Shown piece by piece: positions 51,726 through 62,259 of a stretch of 64,000 nt of DNA (position 1 is its first letter; each line of letters starts with the position of its first letter). The notes under the pieces were generated by a model. That model did no database searches and was not told the origin of the DNA. It was given only the letters and a program-made list of their open reading frames with translations. A program made the position numbers and the translations under genes. The stretch comes from Bolinopsis microptera (Eukaryota > Ctenophora > Tentaculata > Lobata > Bolinopsidae), in contig NC_087077.1 in NCBI RefSeq assembly GCF_026151205.1, positions 6,100,483-6,164,482 of the forward strand. Direction: 5' to 3'.

Positions 51726-54700
51726 ATGTTCGAAAGGGAAACGTCGGTTACCAAGATTCAAAATGATGACAAGAAGAGGAACATGTTGAAGTACCTTAAT
51801 ATTTTTTTGCTAACCGAAGTGAAGGATAAGCTGGACTTTCTCCACATGTTAGTAGATGTGTAACGATCACGTTTTGAGAGCTAACAACCATAGCGCAGCT
51901 GCCAAGACAATTTTTACTGATACATAAATTATATGATGAGCTGAAACTACACTATCAGCCTTGCAGAATAAGAATAATAGCCTACAATGATTAGAAGATA
52001 TTTCAACTGTTCATATTTTCAGAAAGACGTTCACACCTACGAACATTGACAAGTTGGTAAAAAGCCTGCAGTGCGATCTAGATTGTAAGTATCCTCTGTT
52101 AGCCTCTCCTCCACACTTCTTTTTATTTGTTCATAAATTGGAAGCATTGTCATGGATTCTTTGAACAAGTGGTTGCGCAAAACGGTAGTTTAAAGGGCTT
52201 GGGTTGTGGTCTGGGTTAATGTTGTGTAACGGTAAGGGTTAGAGTCGGGGATCGAGCTATCATAGCTCGGAGCTAGGCCAGGTTTAGGTGTAAGACAACG
52301 TTTGAGATTTAAAACCAGGGGGCCAACGATCGTGAGGTGAAATGTCGAGGGGTGAAAACCCGTTTAATTCCATGTGATGGATTGTTTAAAAAAGTGGTCG
52401 AAAGGACGATTTAAAAGACCGTACTTGATCGTTGAAAGTTAATGATTCTCCTCTAAGACGTGTAGATATATGTAGATACGTTTTAAGTCATTAATATACC
52501 AGGAGAGAAAATCCGCATCTTATTGATGAACTATGCTTCCTTTCGACCACTCTTTTATCGACCAATGAAGTCACGTATGGGTAAGGTACTATGTGATCAC
52601 TGATCAGGTATCTACTCCACTTACTCATTCGGCTGTAATTACAGTGCACATTGATGAGAAAAAAGACAAGACTTCGGCAAATAGGAAGTTGCTAATATCT
52701 ACAATCTGTGAGCTGATCACCGCCCTCAAAAAGATAAAGGTAAGTAATTATACTTGATGTCACAGATCTTCCGAAATAAGGTCCTGGCAGTGGGATCAAT
52801 TAGAACATCCGTAATCAGATTGAGCTGTACATGATAAGCAGGCATTTTGCTTTGTACAAGTTTAAACAAGTTTCCCGTTTTTTACTTTACTAGGTTCCAG
52901 TTGATAATTACCGACTGCAACATCACCTTAGTTCAGTCGGGTGGAATGTTTGCAGTGTTTATAATTGCCTATGCTTCAAAAACATGCTGTGGCATACAGT
53001 ATAAACAATTTCCTGAACAGGGAGGTAGGAGTGGTGATGGACAGAGTGGAAGTCTGACAAAGTTAGACGAAGACATCAAGAAAGTTTTTTGGAACTTCTT
53101 TACAGCTAAAGACGACAAGGTTTGAATATAGTTCTTCAACTTAACAGTTAATATTCTCACTGATTGAACATAAATTGATCATTCCCCCCTGAGTCCTGAT
53201 AGGTATTGATTATGAATCGCTTTCACGTGGTGTATTAGATATTACATTAGCTATTAATTTTACCTACCATTGACCTTTAGCAACCCGGAGAAGACAGTGT
53301 TGATGGAGGAGAACAATTGGCAACAACTGTTAACGAGGCTCCGATCAGGGTCTCTAATATTTTCGAGAGATGCGACATAGGTATACATATTGTTACATTA
53401 TAATTATACCATAGTGAAGCTCACTCATATCACTGTATGAGAATTTCGCTGTAACTCATGACCGACGATAAATTTGCCCTACCTTCTCTGATCGTCTGTA
53501 TCAGTATAGCCTATCTTGGGCTTTAAAATGAATTGCTGCATTATGGTTAATCGTAGGCGATTCCCAGGTGCTATTCAGAGAGTGATAAAGAAGATGCCCC
53601 CGGTTCCCGTCACGAAACCTGGATCATTGACAGCCCCCGAGAGTGAACAGAGTGAGTTATAGCTATTTTAAAAGTCATCCGGATGGGTCACTAGGCGCTA
53701 CCTGTGCTGAATATGCTAATATTTGTTTAGTCATTTTTTGTACTATCTACTGATCGTAGAAACAGTTTTGTGTCATCGTCAGAGCGGACTCCCAGTTTGA
53801 AATTTTATGGGTTTACAATACGATTCTTCAAGTAGGAACATCCTGCAATAAACTTCGTTTTCATACACTAATCCGCTGTGACGTTTCCAGGTGCTGTTCA
53901 GAGAATAGCTTTGGCCATCCGGAGCGAGCCCCGGGCCCCCGTCGCAAAACCCCCCGTTCAACCGGACACCACACCAGCAGCCGGGCCTGCGCCTCCAACC
54001 GGCAAGGTCCGAAAAGACCACATATCCAGACTTCAGAAAGAGTCCGAGAGTCGCCTGAGTGAGTTACAGCTATTTCTAAACATCATTTAGAATTATCGCC
54101 TGTAATATGGATGGGTCACCACTCACCAGGCGCAGGAAGAATTCATCTTTGGTCAATTAAAGTTGATACTTTCATCTTTGACCATTTTTTTGTACGATCT
54201 TTGTGACGAGTAAAAATTGGAAACCGCATTATTTAATCAGACTTTTGTGTGATAACTGACGCGTTCGCCATAATACAAAACTCCCTAACCTTAAGGCGTA
54301 AGGTTTCCCTCTGTGCAACGTCGAAAATAACTTAGTCACGCCTTTATCATTTCAGAGAGACGACATCTTCACCCCAAGGGCCTCCGAGATACTTCGGCGA
54401 CAATGGTTGAGGAGGCTTTGAAGATCAATCCGGTGATAGGTAATAATTCAAGTGCAACATATCGTTTTTAAACTTTCGGACATTAATTTTTCTTCAAGTC
54501 GAAGATTGCATCGCCGTTTCCACACAAAGGTAGCTGGTTTGACGCACATCAAGTCTATTTTAAGCGATATAATACCCATTCACGGTCGAAATGGGGGTTA
54601 GTAGATATGCAATCGAAACCACTACAGTTTTAGGTCACTATAAGTCACGTTTCACTTGGTATGTGTATATAACTCAGTTCTAAAGTTAAAACTAACCCAC

Positions 54701-57113
54701 TTCTGCAGGTTATCTCAGAAATCCATCTCTTTACTTTTAGCAAATTTCATGTCTGTTTGAACCTCAGTCTTTTATCAGGAGCCGTGGCCGAACAGGCGAG
54801 ACAGATCCTCCAGGAGGATAGATGGGATGTGTTCGGCAAGAGTATTGCCCAGCTGTCGGCTGTCGCATATCAAGGTAACTTATTTATAGGTATTCGATCA
54901 AACAGTCCCGGAAAAAATTGGCTCACCGGCGCGGCCCAGCCAAAATATTTGCTACTCTTTTTTTGCAACAAAAAATCCTTGATCACGTCCAAATACTAGG
55001 GTCTCCCCAACAAAATCTTGCACCGGTCGAAAGCCGCGAGATTTAACTACCTAGACAAAACAATCTGCCACAATCTGCTTTCCAATCCAATAAGTTTGCA
55101 CAGGAAAAAAACTGAATTCGTTTTGTTGATATGATGTGTGGTCAAAGCAACCTGTCTCCATATAATACTATCCGTACAACAACAAGAAATGTAGGATCAT
55201 TGAATCTTTGGCGACTAATGTGGGGGGGGGGGGGGGAAACCCTATTTTGACTCATTTTGCCTCATTTTTCCCTTTTTTGGCTGCCCGAATGAGGTAAAAT
55301 AAAGTAAATTTCGGCAAAAACATTTGTCTCTAAAAAGGCTCAGAAAACTAGATTCATTTACCTCACTTTACCTCATTTTACCTCATCCCAATTTTGGCTG
55401 CCCGAATGAGGTAAAATGAAATTGACCCCCCCCACTAATGTTTAGAACTCTTTCAGACGAACTGGAGCTCATGGAGCACGCAGGAAAGATCCTACTCAAG
55501 ATCGCGGCAGACGCGAAGACAGTAAGTAAGATTCAGTCTCCTCCTCATTACTCGAATTTGTTGGGTCAGTTATTTAATGAAAAATTTTTACCGTTAAATT
55601 GTGTGGCTGTGTTGTCTGTGACATCGTTTCCAAGTGGGGAACATGGTTTATTTTTAATTAATTTTATCATAAGAACAGGTCCAGCTTTATTATTAATTGT
55701 ATATTATGCAGAGTCTGTGAAAACTGTTCATTTCAGGCTGGAACTGATTGAAAAGCCTCCTTCGGAGCTCTTCGGACGCAGCTTGTCCCTCGACGATTCT
55801 CCTAACCATCTTGTGGATTCTGGGGAGAGGACAAGGACAAGATTGCATTATTATTTTAATTATGTCAACCCGATTGAGATCCAGAGATAAGTTATGGCTT
55901 CCCATCTTAGACCACAACTCAGCTCTTTATCTGCATAAAAGAAACACCACCCGCCAGATTAAATTCACTTAAATTCCATCATTTGTATTAGGTCAATGAA
56001 ACTGCATACATAACAAGCTTAGACATTTCCTCGAATACACCTGGAAAAAAAATGGATGTATACTTTTGGAAGTACATAGAATCTCCTGGGAGACCCTATA
56101 AAAAATCTTCGCATTTTTCTATTGGCGTTTTTATAAAACCTGATAAATAGAGCTCCTGATCAACGATACTCATCGTTTTAGCATCCAATCCTTTCAGAAT
56201 GGTAAGAATTTGAGTTTTAGAGTTGCTTTTAAAGGGTTCTAAAACTTAACTCACTTCAAATTTAAGCAAATATATGGCCTGATATGTGCTCAGTATTTTG
56301 TTACACGTGTATTTGTATTTGTAACACGTGTATTTTTAAGAATTGGTAATTTAACACTTGTAATTATTTTTGTAATACGTGCATGTATTGTTTTGACTAA
56401 CACGTGTACTTTTCTAGAACGTGTTTTTTAAATGTCCTCCGCAAGTGACAAGCAGTCCGCACGGCCAATGTTGCGTGAACTGCTGTCTGCTACGGTGATC
56501 TTATTCACACAAAAGGAATAAACTAAGAATAATGTTCATTTATTTATCATACTGTGCTATGTTTTCACGTATTTGATTTAATATCTTTATCTGCCTAAAA
56601 GAATTGTGTTATCATTAAGTCATCAAGCTTCGTAAACTCGACATTTTCAATAGCTGTGGGCTAAACAAGTTTTCGCCATATTTCAGTCACCGTTAATCTT
56701 GTTATCATTATATCTGGTGGTTTTTTAACCGAACCAATGCATCATATTCCAGTCCCGCCAAATTGTGACAAATACTGGCAAATTTTTAAAAATTTTCTAA
56801 TTTGCCGCAGACGCGATTACTGAAACCTTATGAAAGCTTTCGGCGCGGCTGACATTGTCATGCTTTCAGGCGCGCGACGTTTCAGGCGCGCGACGTTTCA
56901 GGCGCGCTACGTTTCAATTTCACTCGTAGGTGGGCACACCAGTGTAAGCTCCCATCGGAGCTCCGGAGTATCACATTGCTAGACAGTTTCAAAGTTGGTC
57001 TAGGCAGATTCATGGAACAGTACCCAGACACACCAACGGTTCCGGGCTACACTCCGACAAACGATAACTCAATGCTGAGCTGGAGGAGGACGCACTCGAT
57101 GCATTTGTCCTGA
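51726..57113 (+). CDS. Uncharacterised protein, 12 exons
   Basis: Exons: 51726-51859, 52023-52084, 52645-52739, 52894-about 52947, 53021-53119, 53281-53380, 53568-53651, 53891-54058, 54356-54439, 54779-54874, 55457-55521, 56943-57113. All have AG/GT borders and agreeing phases. Only the donor of exon 4 is uncertain (52947, or 52935). The product is about 400 residues. I recognise no family. The first 100 residues are helical and leucine-rich (LLTEVKDKLDFLHML, LLISTICELITALKKI) and could be a death-effector-like bundle, but that is weak. The middle is Pro/Ala-rich and disordered (PVAKPPVQPDTTPAAG). The end is helical (RWDVFGKSIAQLSAVAYQ, LEHAG-type helices) and closes with THSMHLS. An acceptor at 51720 suggests an upstream non-coding exon. 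Exons 7 and 8 look duplicated. Intron 11 is entirely the introner-like repeat. Confidence 0.75.
55216..55438. repeat. Repeat block in intron 10 with poly-G edge
   Basis: GGCTGCCCGAATGAGGTAAA occurs at 55280 and 55399, with several TTTACCTCA units between. A G tract (55221-55236) and a C run (55425-55432) bracket it as inverted edges, suggesting a small element. Confidence 0.6.
55522..56942 (+). mobile_element. Introner-like repeat, copy 2 (exact intron 11)
   Basis: The 1421-bp intron starts GTAAGTAAGATTCAGTCTCC and ends GTGGGCACACCAG. Over this whole length it matches 29306-27634 in reverse at roughly 90-95% by eye. The exon before (codons for ADAKT) and the exon after (TGTAAGCTC, codons for CKL) join in phase 0 and continue an open frame for 56 codons. 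No transposase frame is present: open frames at 55438-55890 and 55748-55972 also exist in the other copy but carry no motif. Confidence 0.85.
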
Positions 57114-57189
57114 GCACGCCCTGCCAAACTCACCAAAACGTACCAAAAAGCGTACGTATCCTTCGGCGGCGAAAAGTGGCATGCAACGT

Positions 57190-57290
57190 ATGTCAATGGA
57201 ACTTTGGGGAACTTTTTTTGGGGAACTTCAGGAAACCTGGGGGACTTTCCCAAAGTCCCCCAAAAGTTCCCCAAACAAATTATCAGATTC
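57190..57290. repeat. GGGGAACTTT/AAAGTCCCC low-complexity block
   Basis: Inverted short units: TTTGGGGAACTTTTTTTGGG and GGGACTTTCCCAAAGTCCCC. A related block is at 57632-57716, ending in a C tract. Nothing else is seen from 57114 to 57880 except these and the repeat below. Confidence 0.7.
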
Positions 57291-57814
57291 TACCAATGAT
57301 TGTAGGTATTGTTTTTTGTTCTTTTCGTTTATTTTATATTATCTGTACGTGCTCTGCATAGCATTCTTACAAAATTGAGCAGTAAACATGACTATATTTG
57401 AATTGCACCGAGCAATGATAGATGATGATACAGGAGTTGATGAACCAAATGTAATGCACAAAATCAGATAAATAAAAAATAAATAATAAATCTGTAAACT
57501 TACAGCTCTATTGAGTCATGCTGCAAGTATCTACAAGTAAGTTAAGATTATACCTTATAATAACATACATGTTAACATTGATGGGTATTAATGTATATTT
57601 TGGGTATTAATGTAAATTTTTAATAATTTTGGGGAACTCTTTTTTTGGGGGAACTTCAGAAATCTTGGGGGACTTTCCCAAAGTTTCCCTTGGACCCCCC
57701 CCCCCTCCCCCCCCTAATAATCATCATTGGGTGGCACAAAAACTCATAGACGAAACGTGTTTTTAATTTAGACAATTGAGTTTGGAATGATGTTTTCTCC
57801 GTCCAGTTGACATG

Positions 57815-57838
57815 ATAGACTACGTACGTACGTACGTA
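57815..57838. repeat. (ACGT)n microsatellite
   Basis: TACGTACGTACGTACGTACC, a self-complementary 4-bp repeat. Confidence 0.9.
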
Positions 57839-57879
57839 CCACAGGTCCGTATTGCCTGATTTAAGTTATGCAAAAACCA

Positions 57880-58042
57880 GCGGTCAGCTATCGGAATATA
57901 GCGGTTACACAACGGAAGCTAGCGGATGGCTAGTGGAAACTAGCGGACGCCTAAAGGAGACGCGGTAAAATGCAGCACTCATACCTAGCGGATGGCTAGC
58001 GGAGGCTAGCGGACGCCGCGCGCAAACTAGCGGATACTAGTG
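57880..58042. repeat. TAGCGGA-type short repeats
   Basis: Units such as CTAGCGGATGGCTAG and CTAGCGGACGCC recur about eight times at irregular spacing. Similar wording (ATTAGCGGACATG) occurs near 28130. Confidence 0.65.
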
Positions 58043-58391
58043 GTGTACATTTCAAAGAAAAATGATACATTATTCTCAAATTTTGAAATGAAAATGAATT
58101 TCAAATCTTTTGGTTTTACCAAATTCAATATTGTGACTTCAATTACTACCCCAGCTTTAAACATTAAAGCTAATTTATTTTTACAAGTTTTACAATGCTA
58201 ATATGTTAAGGTAAGCCGCGCAAGTTATAAGCAAAACAATTTTTGTTTCTGCGCGGAGAATTGATTGCGGAGTAAATTTAAGATCTGAGCTGGGATATGA
58301 AGTCCGTGCGATATCATCGTGGATATGTGAGAGCACGTTTCCTTGATTTGTGTAGTGGATTTGTAGTGGATTTCACAGGTGTAGTGGATTT

Positions 58392-60468
58392 GTGTTCCGG
58401 GGTAGGTGGAACATGTTTTGGTGGTTAAATAGGTAGTACGTGACCCAAACGATCATTAAAACCGAGTTTCGACCTCCCAACCCACTCAGGCCACTCCCAG
58501 GGGCCACGCCCATCCCAAAATTACTGAAAATTAGGTAAAATCAAGACCGAAAATCTTTACCCCCGTAGTGCATTTATGTTCCGGGGTAGGTGGAACATGT
58601 TTTGGTGGTTAAATAGTTAGTACTTGTCCCAAACCATCAGAAAAACCGAGTTTCGACCTCCCAACCCACTCAGGCCACTCCCAGGGGCCACGCCCATCCC
58701 AAAATTACTGAAAATTAGGTAAAATCAAGACCAAAATTCTTTACCCCCGTAGTGCATTTATGTTCCGGGGTAGGTGGAACATGTTTTGGTGGTTAAATAG
58801 TTAGTACTTGTCCCAAACCATCAGAAAAACCGAGTTTCGGCCTCCCAACCCACTCAGGCCACTCCCAGGGGCCACGCCCATCCCAAAATTACTGAAAATT
58901 AGGTAAAATCAAGACCGAAAATCTTTACCCCCGTAGTGCATTTATGTTCCGGGGTAGGTGGAACATGTTTTGGTGGTTAAATAGTTAGTACTTGTCCCAA
59001 ACCATCAGAAAAACCGAGTTTCGACCTCCCAACCCACTCAGGCCACTCCCAGGGGCCACGCCCATCCCAAAATTACTGAAAATTAGGTAAAATCAAGACC
59101 GAAAATCTTTACCCCCGTAGTGCATTTATGTTCCGGGGTAGGTGGAACATGTTTTGGTGGTTAAATAGTTAGTACTTGTCCCAAACCATCAGAAAAACCG
59201 AGTTTCGACCTCCCAACCCACTCAGGCCACTCCCAGGGGCCACGCCCATCCCAAAATTACTGAAAATTAGGTAAAATCAAGACCGAAAATCTTTACCCCC
59301 GTAGTGCATTTATGTTCCGGGGTAGGTGGAACATGTTTTGGTGGTTAAATAGTTAGTACTTGTCCCAAACCATCAGAAAAACCGAGTTTCGACCTCCCAA
59401 CCCACTCAGGCCACTCCCAGGGGCCACGCCCATCCCAAAATTACTGAAAATTAGGTAAAATCAAGACCGAAAATCTTTACCCCCGTAGTGCATTTATGTT
59501 CCGGGGTAGGTGGAACATGTTTTGGTGGTTAAATAGTTAGTACTTGTCCCAAACCATCAGAAAAACCGAGTTTCGACCTCCCAACCCACTCAGGCCACTC
59601 CCAGGGGCCACGCCCATCCCAAAATTACTGAAAATTAGGTAAAATCAAGACCGAAAATCTTTACCCCCGTAGTGCATTTATGTTCCGGGGTAGGTGGAAC
59701 ATGTTTTGGTGGTTAAATAGTTAGTACTTGTCCCAAACCATCAGAAAAACCGAGTTTCGACCTCCCAACCCACTCAGGCCCACTCCCAGGGGCCACGCCC
59801 ATCCCAAAATTACTGAAATTACTGAAATTATTGAAAATTAGGTAAAATCAAGACCGAAAATCTTTACCCCCGTAGTGCATTTATGTTCCGGGGTAGGTGG
59901 AACATGTTTTGGTGGTTAAATAGTTAGTACTTGACCCAAACCATCAGAAAAACCGAGTTTCGACCTCCCAACCCACTCAGGCCACTCCCAGGGGCCACGC
60001 CCATCCCAAAATTACTGAAATTACTGAAAATTAGGTAAAATCAAGACCGAAAATCTTTACCCCCGTAGTGCATTTATGTTCCGGGGTAGGTGGAACATGT
60101 TTTGGTGGTTAAATAGTTAGGACTTGACTCAAACCATCAGAAAAACCAAGTTTCGACCTCCCAACCCACTCAGGCCACTCCCAGGGGCCACGACCATCCC
60201 AAAATTACTGAAATTACTGAAATTATTGAAAATTAGGTAAAATCAAGACCGTAAATCTTTACCCCCGTAGTGCATTTATGTTCCGGGGTAGGTGGAACAT
60301 GTTTTGGTGGTTAAATAGTTAGTACTTGACCCAAACGATCAGAAAAACCGAGTTTCGACCTCCCAACCCAATCAGGCCACTCCCAGGGGCCACGCCCATC
60401 CCAAAATTACTGAAAATTAGGTAAAATCAAGACCGAAAATCTTTACCCCCGTAGTGCATTTATGTAGG
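58392..60468 (+). repeat. 184-bp satellite array, forward
   Basis: About eleven tandem copies. Starts of TTCCGGGGTAGGTGGAACAT recur every 184 bp from 58577 to 59681; later units are longer (194-204 bp) through extra TTACTGAAA units. Copies are almost identical. No coding potential. The same monomer is inverted at 62260-64000. Confidence 0.97.
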
Positions 60469-60496
60469 TGGAACATGTTTTGGTGGTTAAATTTTT

Positions 60497-61440
60497 GGTA
60501 TTGCGAAGGGGAGGTCTGCCTTCCGATATCGCATTACAAAGGGTAACCCTCGAGTCCAAAATCGTATATCGAAGGGTAGGTGCGGACTTCGAAAACCGAA
60601 AAAAATATTTTTGGCTCAGAATGATCAGAGTAGCATGAAACATGAACAAAAGTAGTTTCCAAGAAAACTTTGAAAATTTTTGACTTAGAAAATTTTCGGT
60701 CCGAGTCATTCTCGATACGTACCTCTGAAAGCAGAGCTCCCGCTTCCGAGCTCGTATTGCGAAGGGGAGCCCTGCCTTCCGAGATCGCATTACAAAGGGG
60801 AACCCTCGAGTCCAAAATCGTATATCGAACTTCGAAAACCGAAAAAAATATTTTTGGCTCAGAATGATCAGAGTAGCATGAAACATGAACAAAAGTAGTT
60901 TCCAAGAAAACTTTGAAAATTTTTGACTTAGAAAATTTTCGGTCCGAGTCATTCTCGATACGTACCTCTGAAAGCAGAGCTCCCGCTTCCGAGCTCGTAT
61001 TGCGAAGGGGAGCCCTGCCTTCCGAGATCGCATTACAAAGGGGAACCCTCGAGTCCAAAATCGTATATCGAACTTCGAAAACCGAAAAAAATATTTTTGG
61101 CTCAGAATGATCAGAGTAGCATGAAACATGAACAAAAGTAGTTTCCAAGAAAACTTTGAAAATTTTTGACTTAGAAAATGTTCGGTCCGAGTCATTCTCG
61201 ATACGTACCTCTGAAAGCAGAGCTCCCGCTTCCGAGCTCGTATTGCGAAGGGGAGCCCTGCCTTCCGAGATCGCATTACAAAGGGGAACCCTCGAGTCCA
61301 AAATCGTACTTCGAAAACCGAAAAAAATATTTTTGGCTCAGAATGATCAGAGTAGCATGAAACATGAACAAAAGTAGTTTCCAAGAAAACTTTGAAAATT
61401 TTTGACTTTGAAAATTTTTGACTTTCAAAATTTTTGAGAA
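60497..61440. repeat. 243-bp satellite array
   Basis: Three near-perfect units plus partial ones, with period 243 (for example GAAAATTTTTGACTTAGAAA near 60674, 60917 and 61160). Because 243 is a multiple of three and the unit lacks stops in several frames, long open frames appear on both strands. They carry no domain and are an effect of the period. Confidence 0.95.
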
Positions 61441-61640
61441 ATTTTTAGAAACCTAAATTAAAAAGTTGGCCCTTTTTGGCCCCTTGCCCGGATTTCATGG
61501 GGGAAGCGATGGCCCCCCCCCCCCCGCTTCCTACACCCCTGGGCCCAGACAAAATATGTTTGGCTCATACCTATCATATAATACAATATAAACGATCAGT
61601 GTAGTATGGTGTGGGGGGGGGGCAATGGCATAAAATGGAG

Positions 61641-61985
61641 AATTACTCAAGGAGTGCAGCCCTCCCTTTTGCAGTGCGAGCTCGGAAGCGGGAGCCGTGC
61701 CTTCAGAGGTACGTATCGAGGATGACTCGGACCGAAAATTTTCTTAGTCTAAATATTTTCAAAGTTTTTCTGGAAACTACTTTTATTCACGATTCATGCT
61801 ACCTAGATCATTATTAGCCGAAAATATTTCTTCGATTTTCGAAGTCCGGACCTACCCTTCGATATACGATTTCGGACTCGAGGGATCCCCCATGTAATGT
61901 GATCTCAGAAGGCAGGCCTCCCTTTTGCAGTGCGAGCTCGGGAGCGGGAGCCCTGCCTTCAGAGGTACGTATCGAGGATGATTGC
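61641..61985. repeat. Inverted, diverged copies of the 243-bp satellite
   Basis: GCGAGCTCGG(A/G)AGCGGGAGCC then TTCAGAGGTACGTATCGAGG, twice (61676 and 61928), reverse-complementary to the array at 60497-61440. The spacer 61441-61640 has C and G tracts. Confidence 0.85.
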
Positions 61986-62030
61986 CAAAATATCGATTAC
62001 ATGATATGTGAACGACCCCTTACGCGTACG

Positions 62031-62200
62031 TGCGATCAGTTTATTGGGTTGAGACTAGATCCGCCCTATGGGAATCGTGCACAAAGCCCAATTACGGTAT
62101 CTTAGCACGCTATCACATGATTATTCACCCAATTCGATACCAAGATAAACAGGTTGCTTGATAACTTCGTCATTTTTAATCCCTTTGCGGACTTCTGCAG
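62031..62200. repeat. Dispersed repeat, copy 2
   Basis: Matches 1509-1681 in the same orientation: GCGATCAG, ATTGGGTTGAG, GGAATCGTGCA, GATAACTTCGTCATTTTTAA. Just before it, ATATGTGAACGACCCCTTA (62004-62022) is an inverted MITE end like that at 22053. Confidence 0.7.
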
Positions 62201-62259
62201 TATGTAATACTAATTCGAATAAAATCATACCCTGAAGTGCTCCCTTTCGTGACTGATTT

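Noticed and set aside
55438-55890. 150-codon frame in the 55-kb intron
   Set aside because: It starts in exon 11 and runs on into the introner-like repeat. The intron part has no domain, and the exon joins cleanly to 56943 instead.
58392-60468. CRISPR-like regular repeats
   Set aside because: Units are 184 bp and contiguous without unique spacers, in an animal genome; it is a satellite.
60443-61384. Long open frames on the minus strand with 81-residue repeats
   Set aside because: They follow from a stop-free 243-bp satellite. Overlapping frames on both strands are equally open and no motif is present.
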